A stretch of 64,000 nt of DNA from the NCBI GenBank assembly GCA_963555705.1, contig OY743189.1, positions 1,505,501-1,569,500 of the forward strand. The letters are read 5' to 3'. A program made the position numbers and the translations under genes. This document shows positions 1 through 11,001 of the stretch, piece by piece (positions within the stretch are counted from its first letter, which is position 1; each line of letters begins with the position of its first letter). This stretch comes from Ligustrum vulgare (Eukaryota; Streptophyta; Magnoliopsida; Lamiales; Oleaceae). The notes beneath the pieces were generated by a model. That model worked only from the letters and a program-made list of their open reading frames with translations. It made no database searches and was not told the origin of the DNA.

Positions 1-89
1 AATTTTCGGTGGAAGCCCCTATCCCCAATTTTCTCAGTTTTGCAACAACTAGGGTTTTTAACCTAGCAGTCGCCCCGGCAGCCGCGCGC
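1..89 (-). other. Flank of Athila insertion; probable leader of a Ty1/copia relic
   Basis: This sequence continues across the Athila insertion to position 10047: the 5-bp TSD CGCGC is at 85-89 and again at 10047-10051. With the tRNA-iMet-type PBS at 10471-10481 it would be part of the untranslated leader of a minus-strand Ty1/copia element whose body lies off the left edge. No ORF is visible. The reading as leader is inference. Confidence 0.4.
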
Positions 90-1616
90 TGTTCGCTAGA
101 AACACACCACAAGTGCACGAGTCGCATACAAGTGATAATGGACTAATTGAGTCCAGTTTATCGATCCCACAAGGATTGTCTATTTCAACTACACTCTAGT
201 ATAATTAATTTTAACAAGAAACACACACAATAAAGATTTGATTGGGAATGTTCTCGTACTAGAATTAAAGTTGCAATTGTAAATAAATAACTAGAAAAAT
301 GGTGATGAATAGATGATAAAGGAGTGTTGGGATTCTTGATTCCACTTGACCATTACCTAATTGAATGATCACAAGCACATAGAAATGCAATTCATTAATC
401 ATGTTAGACCCGATTTTCCAAACTTAGCTAATTACCTCTCTTGAGTGAAATCAACCTTAATTAGTGGAATTAACCTACTATATCTCTATGTCAATTAAAA
501 ACAAATCAATTGCATTAAACCTATGTGAAAATAGCTCAATGGGTCATCTAGGGTTTTAGGTATATCTCTATCCTAAACAAGAACCTAGAGCAACTATTGT
601 ATTGATCTAGAATACACAACAATTTCTCAATAATTGCACATCCCAAGAAACCTAAGCATAAATGTGGCCACAATAAATGCTAGTCAATAAATACAAATTA
701 AACGCACAAGATAATAAAAAGCTTAAATTCTTAACACAAGTATTAAAATCAACTAAGCTAGGTCAAGCTTCATCAACATCCCAACACAAAATAGTTTAGC
801 CCATAGTGAAATAACAATAAAATTCAAGAATTAAATACATCATTTCAACTATGAAGTAAAATAAATAAAGAAATATGAAGATTAAGCAAAAACACTTCCC
901 TTCACCAATGATTCTTGCTTCAAAATATCACTATTCTTCCACAATAATGTTGGTATTCCTCCCCAAATCAATATTCATCAACAAAACTATACAAAAACAA
1001 AAGGAAATTACAAGAGAAAAACAAGAAAAATCAAAGAGAGAAAGAGAGCTAGAGTTTCTTGCTTTGAAAAAGGGGGAAAGAATTCTCCAAAAATACCCAA
1101 AATCACTCAAAATATACCCAAAATCGCGTAGATCCTCGTATAACAGCTTTTGGGCCGAACCGGGTCGCACCGGGTCGGCCCAGATTATTGCTCCATTTTA
1201 TGATCACGCGATCGCGTGGCAGAGTACCTCGCAATCGCGTGGTTGAGGTGAAAAACTCTCGGGTTGAGTTTATGCCTGACTTCGCGAACGCGACATGTAC
1301 ATAACCACGCGATCGCGTGGTTGACCTGAGTGATGTTTTGCAGCTTGATCCTCTTTTGATGATTTGCAATTGGGTCCTCCAACTTTCAATGTAGATCAAC
1401 TTGGTCCCCAAACTTTGACTCTTTGATGGATTTGAATCTTTTCTCCTCAATTTCTTCAAGTATTCATCCATTTAGCTCCTTTCTCATACTTTCTCCATGA
1501 AAGATTGTTGAACCTATTTAACCACAAAATATGCACAATTAAATAGATATTTGTTCAAATTACTCAAAAAGTGCCACCAAAAATATATGAAATGTGCATG
1601 TAAAATGCACTCAACA
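90..1616 (-). repeat. Athila 3' LTR
   Basis: 1527 bp and co-linear with 8520-10046. It lies next to a polypurine tract at 1617-1632, which marks it as the 3' LTR of the minus-strand element. It contains two palindromes built on CGCGATCGCG (1205-1218, 1305-1320). The plus-strand ORF at 875-1246 and similar ones are LTR sequence, not genes. Confidence 0.95.
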
Positions 1617-1632
1617 AATACCCCCAAACTTG
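1617..1632 (-). other. Athila polypurine tract (PPT)
   Basis: Immediately inside the 3' LTR, the minus strand reads AAGTTTGGGGGTATT up to the LTR start TGTTGAG. A purine-rich run directly against the LTR is the expected primer for plus-strand synthesis. Close copies of the core CCCCCAAACTTG (plus strand) recur at 2500-2511, 2898-2907 and 3041-3052. Confidence 0.85.
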
Positions 1633-3235
1633 AACTCTTGCTCGTTCCGAGCAAGAATATTTACATGCATCTACAAAAAGTGACAATATGATCAACAATG
1701 CTAGATACTTGCAATCTTCCATGAGTGTGAAATTGCATAATTAATTCACAATTATGTTCCCAAATAACGCTACAAAAATGAGTTTGGCTTATCCGATGTT
1801 CGATCGGTGCGTGTGTGCATAGCCACTGTCAATCGTCAATAAGATTCAAGAATGTTGATGAGTAAAGAGGTTTCAATTCAAAACTATCCCACCATTAGTG
1901 GTCAATTCTTTCCTTTCCCACTCGTGACATTCATATCCCAATGAATAATTTTCTTTCCACTCCCGGGATGCAATTCTAGAGGGTACTTCTCAAATCACTC
2001 TTTCTTTTTCCACTAAAGCATGGGTGTGTTTTACCGACAATCTTGACAACCTAGAAATGCAGTGACTCTCCACTAATGAGTGCTTCGACATTCAAGTTTA
2101 TACCAAGCAATTCAAACCCACTATTCATCTAAGCCCTTATGCAAGTACAAATGCATGATTTCTAACAGCTAACATGATGTTTGCTCGTGACTTCCCCACT
2201 CCCTTAAGCTTTCTAATTGACCCATGTAGCGAGCTTTACATGTAGCGAGCTTTCGTCCGGTGACTCCCAAGTTTCAAACTTAAGGCACCAAGTTTCAAGA
2301 TACTCCTACGGGCTTAATAAATCGAGTCAAAAAGGCTTCGAGATAGGGCAATGCAATGCAAAAATTAAAATAGGCTTAGAACTCTAGCATATGGTCATTA
2401 CTTGGCTTATAGTTGGCGAAAGATACTCCACACAAAAATTTACTTCCACATGCATGGAATCACCACATGTCTAGGCCGTCTGCTTTACCAGGTCGACCAC
2501 CCCCAAACTTGTCTTACATTAGGATCAAAAGATTTAGAGCATTAGAAAACATTTGATAGGTTGATATAAATAAATAATACAAGCTCACAACCTAGTTCAT
2601 CTACTCCATTAACCTCTTCGCCCTTCAACAATTCCCAAACTCACCGACAATCAAACATGACTATTGTGCTCAATGTACATATGATCTTACATGGATAAGT
2701 ATTTAAAGAAAGTAGCACAAGTAGCACATTTGGTCATAACTCATGAATTAACAACAATTTCAAACATCAAAGTCTTATAAGCCGGCAAGGCTATCTAGCA
2801 TGTCAATATTCTCAACAAAATAAACAATTTCAAACATCAAGACATCAAGGGCCGGCAAGGAAATGTAAAATGTTCATAAAGCAACATGATCCCAACACCC
2901 CAAACTTAAATCAAACATTTTCCTCAATGTTGACAATGGCATAATAACAAGAAATGAATGGGTGATGGAACTTCCCCGGATTGATGCGTGTATGATGTTC
3001 CAAATTGACCTAAGCTTGGATTCTCTTGATACGCAAATCTCCCCCAAACTTGTTGAGGACAAAGTTGCTTAGGATTTCAAAAAAAATTTCGAACCTACAA
3101 AAGTTGGTGATTAACCAAGTTAGACATAATAAAAATGCAATAAGTAAATATCAACAAGTAATTAAAAGAGTAGAAATTTGGGTTGCCTCCCAAAAAGTGC
3201 TTGGTTAAAGTCGTAAGCTCGACTTTTTGATACAA
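1633..3235 (-). other. Non-coding 3' region of Athila between integrase and PPT
   Basis: About 1.6 kb with no ORF over about 60 codons. Many Athila elements carry an env-like ORF here; none is detectable in this copy. The region holds three additional PPT-like motifs (2500-2511, 2898-2907, 3041-3052). Confidence 0.7.
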
Positions 3236-4400
3236 TTACTCCGGGTTTGCAAGAGGGATGGATGACTTTTCCTTTTCATAATTATCCCCCAAGTATGGCT
3301 TCAAGCGTTGCCCGTTTACTTTGAAGTTCCCTTTACTTCCATGATAAAGTTCGACCGCTCCATGTGGGAAGATTTGAGCAATAGTGAATGGTCCTGACCA
3401 TCTAGAGCGGAGTTTACCGGGAAACAATCAAAGTCTTGAGTTGTAGAGAAGTACTTGTTTCCTAACTTGGAAGTCCTGCTTCACAATGTTCTTGTCATGC
3501 CACCTCTTTGTCTTCTCTTTGTAAATCCAAGCATTTTCATATGATTCAAGGCGGAATTCATCAAGCTCATTGAGTTGAAGTAGTCTTTTCTCACCGGCCA
3601 ACTCCATATCAAAATTCAAGACTTTTGTTGCCCAATATGCTCTGTGCTCAAGCTCAACCGGGAGATGACATGCTTTACCAAATAGGAGTCGAAATGGAGA
3701 CATACCAATGGGGGTCTTGAACGCGGTGCGGTATGCCCATAATGCATCATCCAATTTCTTGGACCAATCTTTCCTCGAGGCATTCACCGTCACTTCAAGG
3801 ATCTTTTTCAACTCTCTATTTGAAGTTTCAACATGCCCACTAGTTTTCGGATGATAAGGAGTGGATATTCGATGTTTGACTCCATACTTGGTCAAAAGTG
3901 AGTCGAAGAGGCGGTTACAAAAGTGTTTTCCTCCATCACTAATGATAGCTCGAGGGGTGCCATAACGAGTAAAAATATTTTTCTTTAAAAACTTCACCAC
4001 CACTCGAGCATCATTTGTGGGGAGTGCCATCGCTTCTACCCACTTGGACACATAGTCTACCGCAACTAAAATGTATTGATTAGAAAAGGACAATGGAAAA
4101 GGTCCCATGAAATCAATACCCCAAACATCGAATATCTCCACTTCTAAAATAGAATTTAAGGGCATTTCATTTCGGTTAGAGATATTACCCAAGTGTTGGC
4201 ATCGGTCACATTTGGACACAAGTGTATGAGCATCCTTGAACAAAGTGGGCCAATAAAATCCCGATTGAAGAACCTTTGATGCAGTTTTCACGGCACCAAG
4301 ATGGCCTCCATAAGGCGATGAGTGACATTACTCAAGAATCTTCTCCATCTCCTCCTCGGGCACACACCTTCTCATGATTTGATCCAGACCCCTTTTGAAC
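3236..4400 (-). pseudogene. Athila integrase (broken)
   Basis: Integrase inserts element cDNA into chromosomal DNA. The His-Cys zinc-binding N-terminus is visible ([11 protein letters not shown] then CDRCQ). The catalytic triad follows: D in IDFMGPFP, D in IISDGGKHF, and E in the [12 protein letters not shown] block. The C-terminal part ([13 protein letters not shown]...) runs to 3236. Two in-frame stops break it in the same reading frame: TAA at 4328-4330 just before the zinc finger, and TGA at 3428-3430 after YNSRL. The catalytic core between the stops is complete. Identity as Athila integrase is well supported; it cannot be made as part of a full polyprotein from this copy. Confidence 0.9.
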
Positions 4401-4559
4401 AACAATGGGTCATCCCAAAAATAGTGCTTGATATCCGCAAAGAACTTCTTCCTTTGTTGATACGAGCTGTCCGGGGGAGAGATGTCACTTGCAAGAAAAT
4501 TCACATGGTCCGCATACCATGGCACACTAGCAACTTGTAGAAGATCCATGATTTGAAAA

Positions 4560-5010
4560 ATTTGCTCATCCGGGAATACCTCACTTATCTCTTCATCCAA
4601 AATTTCCTCGGTTTTCTCAAGTCTAGATAAGTGATCGGCTACAAGATTCTCCGTCCCCTTCTTGTCACGAATCTCCAAATCAAACTCTTGGAGGAGAAGA
4701 ACCCATCTAATTAACCGCGGCTTGGCATCCTTCTTTGCCAACAAATACTTGAGGGCCGAGTGGTCGGTATACACAATCACCTTGGAGCCAATAAGATATG
4801 ACCGAAACTTATCAAAGGCAAAGACCACCGCTAGCATTTCCTTCTCGGTAGTAACATAATTCAATTGAGCATCGGTCAAGGTTCTACTAGCATAGTAGAT
4901 GACATGCAGGATTTTGTCCTTCCTTTGCCCCAAAACCGTCCCCCGCGGCATAATCACTTGCATCACACATAAGCTCAAAAGGTAAACTCCAATCCGGAGC
5001 CATAATAATA
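4560..5010 (-). pseudogene. Athila RNase H domain
   Basis: Degrades the RNA strand of the RNA-DNA hybrid during reverse transcription. Acidic landmarks are visible: CDASDYA (D), TTEKEMLAV (E) and [10 protein letters not shown] (D), followed by the DHLSRLE connection to integrase. A single-base frame change lies near 4940-4950 (minus strand GCCGCGGGGGACGG), directly after CDASDYA, so RT and RNase H are in different frames (5810-4887 and 5092-4328). Confidence 0.9.
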
Positions 5011-6119
5011 GGTGCAATGATAAGTTTCTCTTTAAGAGTTTTAAAAGCTTGGAGACACTCTTTAGAAAAGTCAAATGTGGCTCTCTTCTCAAGCAATGAA
5101 CAAAGTGGTTTTGTGATTTTTGAGAAGTCCTTGATAAATCTCCTATAAAATCCTACATGCCCCAAGAAGGTTCTTATGCCCTTTACCGAGGTTGGGGGAG
5201 GTAATTTTTCGATAACTTTAATTTTTGCCTTATCAACCTCAATCCCCTCATTTGAAATCCGGTGCCCAAGAACTATCCCCTCACGAACCATGAAATGACA
5301 TTTTTCCCAATTCAAAACCAAATTAGTATCCTCACATCTTTTTAGCACCATTCTCAAATTATTCAAACAATCATCAAATGAAGTACCAAAAACTGAGAAG
5401 TCATCCATAAATACCTCAATAAATTTTTCCACCATGTCGGAGAAAATAGCCATCATGCACCGTTGGAAAGTGGCGGGGGCATTGCAAAGACCGAAGGGCA
5501 TCCTCCTATATGCAAAAGTTCCATATGGGCATGTGAATGTTGTCTTTTCTTGATCCTCCGGGGCTATAGGAATTTGATTATAGCCCGAATACCCATCTAG
5601 AAAGCAATAATGAGAGTGACCCGCCAATCGCTCAAGCATTTGATCGATGAATGGAAGGAGAAAATGATCCTTCCTAGTAGTATTGTTGAGCTTGCGATAA
5701 TCAATGCAAACTCTCCACCCCGTCACTGGCCTTTTTGGAATAAGCTCATTATTCTCATTCTCCACCACCATGACACCTCCTTTCTTCGGCACTAATTTCA
5801 CCAGGCTCACCCATGCACTATCCGAGATTGGATAGATAATACCCGCACCAAGTCATTTCACCACTTCGGCTCTTACCACTTCCTTCATGTTAGGATTTAA
5901 CCGACGTTGATGCTCCACCGAAGGTTTGAAATCATCTTCCATAAGAATTTTATGCATGCATAACGAAGGGCAAATACCTCGAATATCCGAGATGGTCCAT
6001 CCAATAGCCTCCTTGTGCTCCCTCAATACCCGAAGCAATTTGTCTTCCTCCACCTCATTCAATAAATTAGAAATAATGACCGGAAGGGTAGAAGATTCCC
6101 CCAAGCAATCATACCTCAA
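4940..6119 (-). pseudogene. Athila reverse transcriptase (broken)
   Basis: The minus-strand ORF from 6119 opens with the pre-RT block (GESSTLPVIISNLLNE, KEAIGWTISDIRGI, EHQRRLNPNMKEVVR). An in-frame TGA at 5853-5855 sits where the family normally has Trp; downstream the same frame continues as LGAGIIYPISDSAWVS. The palm and catalytic motif are intact: RVCIDYRKLN, then FLDGYSGYNQI, then FMDDFSVFG with the two catalytic Asp residues. Wording is Athila-type. A +1 frame change separates this ORF from the upstream protease frame near 6134-6140, in an A-rich run. Confidence 0.92.
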
Positions 6120-6834
6120 ATGAGAAGGAAGAGGTTTTTCTCGAGGGTAGGTTCCTTCTCGAGAGATGGTAGGGGTGGTGAAGAACTCTTTTTCAACTCC
6201 TCAAAGTAGGGGGCCCTCTTGTGTTGATATTGTGGTGATGCCTCCAAATAATGAGCGATATGTTCAACTTCATGATCATCATCCTCAATAGTCAAAGAGT
6301 GGGCAATGCAAGACTCCAATGGATCCTTAGAAATCTCACGGATGAAGGAGTTTACCACTAGATGATCAATTACATCCACCCGAAAGCATGAATTTGACTC
6401 CGAAGGATATTTAATGGACTTCAACACATTGAAGGTGACTAGCTCATCTTGCACCCTCAAAATCAATTGCCCTTCTTGCACATCAATAAGTGCTCTCCCG
6501 GTTGCAAGAAATGGCCTTCCCAATATTATTGGAATGTCATGATCTTCATCCATGTCTAGAATAATGAAATCCGCCGGAAAGATGAATTTATCCACCTTCA
6601 CAAGAACATCCTCAATGATCCCCCGAGGATATTTGATGGACCTATCCGCCAATTGTAGAGATACGGTGGTTGCTTTAGCTTCAAATTAATGCTAGCACCA
6701 AGATCACATAAAGCTTTACTAAAATTAACATCACCAATAGTGCATGGAATAGTAAAACTCCCTGGATCTCTAATTTTCGGAGGAAGCTTGTTTTAAATAA
6801 TGGCACTACATTCCTCAGTTAGCATCACCGTCTA
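6116..6834 (-). pseudogene. Athila aspartic protease region (deleted and frameshifted)
   Basis: The active-site block reads [12 protein letters not shown] on the minus strand near 6680-6720. The text then jumps directly to [15 protein letters not shown] in another frame, so roughly 30 bp between these blocks has been lost and the frame shifted. The downstream ORF (6652-6116, [19 protein letters not shown]...) is the C-terminal protease part. Upstream, nonsense codons lie at 6832-6834 (TAG) and 6793-6795 (TAA) within the TVMLTEECSAII...NKLPPK linker. Protease is needed to mature Gag-Pol; this copy cannot make it. Confidence 0.85.
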
Positions 6835-7341
6835 ATGCTCTTCAAGCCTTCTTTTTTTGGATAGAATATCCTTCATGAACTTGGCATAGCTTGGCATTTG
6901 AGCTAATGCATCAGCGAAAGGAATGTTGATGTGTAACTTCTTGAACACTTCCAAAAATTTGCCAAATTGACTGTCAAGCTTTTGCTTTTGCAACCTTTGA
7001 GGAAAGGGAATAGGAGGCACATAAGCCTTGATCGGTGTTGGGGCCTTTGATGTGGATGCTTCCGGCTCACTTTCCTTTAGCACTTCAACAATTTTTTCGG
7101 ATGCTTGAATAGGCTCATTTTCTTCAATGGGAGCCTTGTTTGATTGAGTTGTTGGTTGTGGGGCCGTTATCTCGGGAAATTGCACCCCGCTCCTTGTTGT
7201 AATAGCTTGAACATTCTCCCTAGGATTTGTCTCAGTGTTGCTAGGAAAAGCTCCTTGTTGCCTTTCCGAGAGAAGTTTAGCTATTTGGCCCACTTGCTTC
7301 TCCAAATTTTTCAAAGAGGCATCATTGCGTTCTTGATACTA
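6832..7341 (-). pseudogene. Athila gag C-terminal/linker segment
   Basis: Continues the gag frame after an in-frame TAG at 7339-7341. It starts YQERNDASLKNLEKQVGQI, then QAITTRSG, a P/E-rich linker, and the PFADALAQMPSYAKFMKDIL block usual upstream of the Athila protease. It ends at the TAG at 6832-6834. No ATG start is present; it was part of one polyprotein. Confidence 0.85.
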
Positions 7342-8505
7342 CAATTGATGATTTGCTAGCTTGGTGATAGCCTCTTCCCATCCCACTTTCTTCTCTTGTG
7401 GCTTTGGATTCAACACATTGTGATTGTTGCCATAAGATAGATTAGGATGATTTCTCCAACCGGGATTGTATGTAGGAGCATATGGATTGAACCCTTGGCG
7501 TTGGAAATTTTGAACATAAGCAACTTGCTCGGTAGATGAAGAACCACTTGCCAGCAATGGACACATAGAGCTTTGATGATTAGCCCCACATATATCACAT
7601 ACCGGGGGGACTTGAACCATGTTGACGGGCCGAGAGGTTGAAGTAGATAACCCTTCCACTTTCTTGGCTAAGGAATCAATCTTTGACAAGACAAGTGCAT
7701 AATCATCACCCCCTCGTGCACCACTAGAACTCCTTGGTGCACTTCTATCCGGCCACATTGCACTTTTTTCACTCAAGATCTCAAACAAATTATAAGCCTC
7801 CCGAATGCTCTTTGTCTTGATGGACCCATTAGAGGATGAATCCACATTTGAACGGCAAGGAGGAGTTAACCCGGCATAGAAGTGGTTGACTTGTTGCCCC
7901 AATGTAATCCCATGATTTGGGCACTTCCTAAGCATATCTTTGAATCTATTCCAAGCTTCATGAAAGCTCTCCATCTCGAATTGTTGAAATGTAGTAATAT
8001 CATGCTTGAGTTTAGCAACTCTAGATGGTGGGAAAAATTTTGTAGTGAACCTTTGGACAAACTCCACCCAAATCTTGATGCTCCCTGGAGGCAAAGTGTC
8101 AAGCCATTCTCTTGCTTTATCTTTCAATGTATGTACAAATAACCTCATCCGAATTGCCTCCACATTCACACCCTCATAGTTGAAGTTGCTACAAATCTCT
8201 AGGAACTGTACCACATGGGCATGTGGATTTTCATCGGTCCTCCCATAGAATGAGATGGTGTTGGAGAATAAATTGATGACATCTGGCCGAAGCTGAAAAT
8301 TTGGACGATTGTAGGAGGGATAGATGATGCTTGATTGATTCTCGACAATAGGAGGATTCATGAAATCTCCAAAAAGCATGTCTTCTTCATTAACAACGGG
8401 CTCTTGAGCTCTAGCCGCTTGAGGAACAAAACCGGGTGGGATTCCACCCCTTAGAGGAATTGCAGCTGGAGCATTAAGCTCGATGTTAACTCTTTCTCCT
8501 TCCAT
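7339..8505 (-). pseudogene. Athila Gag (truncated by stop)
   Basis: Structural capsid/nucleocapsid protein that packages element RNA. I chose the ATG at 8503-8505 (MEGERVNIELN); the open frame extends upstream into the LTR only through a GTG. The retrotransposon-gag domain is clear: RPDVINLFSN, then MRLFVHTLKDKAREWLDTL, then FVQRFTTKFFPPSR and FHEAWNRFKDML. A CCHC-like knuckle follows, C-x2-C-x3-H-x4-C (CDICGANHQSSMC). The frame ends in TAG at 7339-7341, but the same frame continues in homologous text, so this is a nonsense mutation. The ATG lies only about 15 bp inside the 5' LTR. Confidence 0.9.
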
Positions 8506-8507
8506 CC

Positions 8508-8519
8508 CAGCCAAAAACT
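8508..8519 (-). other. Remnant primer-binding region of Athila (apparently damaged)
   Basis: The minus strand after the 5' LTR reads AAGTTTTTGGCTGGGATGG and runs straight into the gag ATG. Athila elements normally read TTTTTGGCGCCG... here (tRNA-Asp type) followed by a long leader. Only TTTTTGGC is retained, suggesting a deletion of the rest of the PBS and the leader. Confidence 0.55.
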
Positions 8520-10046
8520 TGTTCCCTAGAAACACAATGCAAGTGCACGAGTCACATACAAGTGATAGTGGACTAATTGAGTCCGGTTTATCGATCCCAC
8601 AAGGATTGTCTATTTCAACTACACTCTAGTATAATTAATTTTAACAAGAAAAACACAATAAAGATTTGATTGGGAATGTTCTCGTACTAGAATTAAAGTT
8701 GCAATTGTAAATAAATAACTAGAAAAATGGTGATGAATAGATGATAAAGGAGTGTTGGGATTCTTGATTCCACTTGACCATTACCTAATTGAATTATCAC
8801 AAGCACATAGAAATGCAATTCATTAATCATGTTAGACCCGATTTTCCAAACTTAGCCAATTACATCTCGAGAGAGAAATCAACCCTAATTAGTGGAATTA
8901 ACCTACTATATCTCTATGCCGATTAAAAACACACCAATTGCATTAAACCTATGTGAAAATAGCTCAATGGATCATCTAGGGTTTTAGGTATATCTCTATT
9001 TTAAACAAGAACCTAGAGCAACTATTGTATTGATCTAGAATACACAACAATTTCTCAATAATTGCACATCCCAAGAAACCTAAGCATAAATGTGGCCACA
9101 ATAAATGCTAGTCAATAAATACAACAATAAACGCACAAGATAATAAAAGGCTTAAATTCTTAATACAAGTATTAAAATCAACTAAGCTAGGTCAAGCTTC
9201 ATCAACATCCCAACACAAAATAGTTTAGCCCATAGTGAAATAACAATAAAATTCAAGAATTAAATACATCATTTCAACTATGAAGTAAAATAAATAAAGA
9301 AATATGAAGATTAAGCAAAAACACTTCCCTTCACTAATGATTCTTGCTTCAAAATATCACTATTCTTCCACAATAATGTTGGTATTCCTCCCCAAATCAA
9401 TATTCATCAACAAAACTATACAAAAACAAAAGGAAATTACAAGAGAAAAACAAGAAAAATCAAAGAGAGAAAGAGAGCTAGGGTTTCTTGCTTTGAAAAA
9501 GGGGGAAAGAATCCTCCAAAAATACCCAAAATCACTCAAAATATACCCAAAATCGCGTAGATCCGCATATAACAGTTTTTGGGCCGAACCTGGTCGCACC
9601 GAGTCGGCCCAGATTATTGCTCCATTTTATGATCACGCGATCGCGTGGCAGAGTACCTCGCGATCGCGTGGTTGAGGTGAAAAACTCTCGGGTTGAGTTT
9701 ATGCCTGACTTTGTGAACGCGACATGTGCATAACCACGCGATCGCGTGGTTGACCTGAGTGATGTTTTGCAGCTTGATCCTCTTTTGATGATTTGCAATT
9801 GGGTCCTCCAACTTTCAATGTAGATCAACTTGGTCCCCAAACTTTGACTCTTTGATGGATTTGACTATTTTCTCCTCAATTTCTTCAAGTATTCATCCAT
9901 TTAGCTCCTTTCTCGTGCTTTCTCCATGAAGTTGATTGTTGAACATATTTAACCACAAAATATGCACAATTTAATAGATATTTTTCCAAATTACTCAAAA
10001 AGTGCCACAAAAAATATATGAAATGTCCATGTAAATGCACTCAACA
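8520..10046 (-). repeat. Athila 5' LTR
   Basis: 1527 bp, co-linear with 90-1616, flanked on the right by TSD CGCGC (10047-10051). It contains the same CGCGATCGCG palindromes (9634-9647, 9734-9749). Confidence 0.95.
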
Positions 10047-10051
10047 CGCGC

Positions 10052-11001
10052 CCTCAACGATGCTGCTCCATCCCTGTCGCTGCTCGCCTCTAGCACTGCC
10101 TTCGTCTCTATAACCGGAGGTGACAACCTCCATCCTCGGCGCTTGCTCGCAGTGCACGACTGCTGTGGTTCACAGCACCCAGATGCGCCTCTCGCTTACC
10201 GTCGCCACAAGTCGATCCATTTATCCACATTCATCACAACACGCAATTCCACCAACCAAAATTCAAGAAATTCATACATATATAAATAGATATACATGTC
10301 GGCAGTGAGAGGAGAACCAAACTCGAATTTTCAACAGATACATACAAAAAATCGAGCGCATATATGTAAATCCAATTGCTTGAGTTGAGGCAGTAAACTC
10401 CGAATTAATTGCTTTAATCCTTTAATCATGCATACGTATAAATCATCTGATAATTTAACATGAATAATGACTCTGATACCACTTGTTAGAATTAAATCTC
10501 TATAGCCCAAGATCAATCATGCTAAATTATCAAGAATAATAAATTGGAAACATATCTGGATCCATTAAATTTGATTAAACGAGGGTTAGATCTTCCACAG
10601 TCAAATTCCTTATTGTTCAACATGTTTTCCTCCCGCGATGGACACAAGAAGGGTGGAACAGTTATAATTTGACTTGGGGACCATAACCACAATTCTTGTC
10701 CATTTATGATAGCTAATTAGGTTTTCATCAACCCTAATTAGTCTATCGGGTCTCTATATATTACAAAGTCCATACCAATAGATATTTCTAAAGCCCAAAT
10801 ATTTTGATCACTTAATTGGCCCTATTAATTTAGATAACCCAACATAATTGTAATTAAGTATGTAGCCCACATAAAAGATTAATTCCAAACAAAGACAACT
10901 ATGTTTTCTCCTCTCTTTCAATTCAATTTGACTCTGTCGTGTAATCATTCCAAGTTAAATGTGGACAATTAGGTCAATTTTATCAATTGCAATTGTTAAC
11001 A
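10052..11001 (-). mobile_element. Ty1/copia-type relic: leader, tRNA-iMet PBS and LTR
   Basis: The minus strand at 10481-10471 reads TGGTATCAGAG, the complement of the initiator-Met tRNA 3' end used by plant Ty1/copia and some Ty3 elements. It is two bases from an LTR-like end (plus strand TGTTAGAATT at 10484). A matching end, TGTTAACA, occurs at 10994-11001, giving a putative LTR of 518 bp. The region 10052-10470 would be leader and continues left of the Athila insertion into 1-84. No coding sequence is in the window, so the lineage is uncertain. Confidence 0.5.

Larger units (their letters stand above)
90..10046 (-). mobile_element. Athila-lineage Ty3/gypsy LTR retrotransposon, full length but coding-dead
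   Basis: Two 1527-bp LTRs (90-1616 and 8520-10046) start TGTTC and end CAACA on the plus strand. They are flanked by a perfect 5-bp TSD, CGCGC (85-89, 10047-10051). Gene order on the minus strand is gag, protease, reverse transcriptase, RNase H, integrase, then a 1.6-kb non-coding 3' region. RT wording such as FMDDFSVFG and NLVLNWEKCHFMV, and the integrase block IDFMGPFP, are typical of the Athila lineage. The LTRs differ at a few dozen positions, so the insertion is not recent. The coding region has at least five nonsense codons, three frame changes and one short deletion, so any movement would need proteins in trans. The primer-binding region is also abnormal. Confidence 0.95.

Noticed and set aside
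875..1246. 123-residue plus-strand ORF in the Athila LTR (and 9304-9675)
   Set aside because: Present in both LTRs, antisense to the element, no domain, not conserved as coding.
8505..8535. Extended Gag start inside the LTR
   Set aside because: The longer frame begins with GTG in the LTR; the ATG at 8503-8505 is the plausible start.
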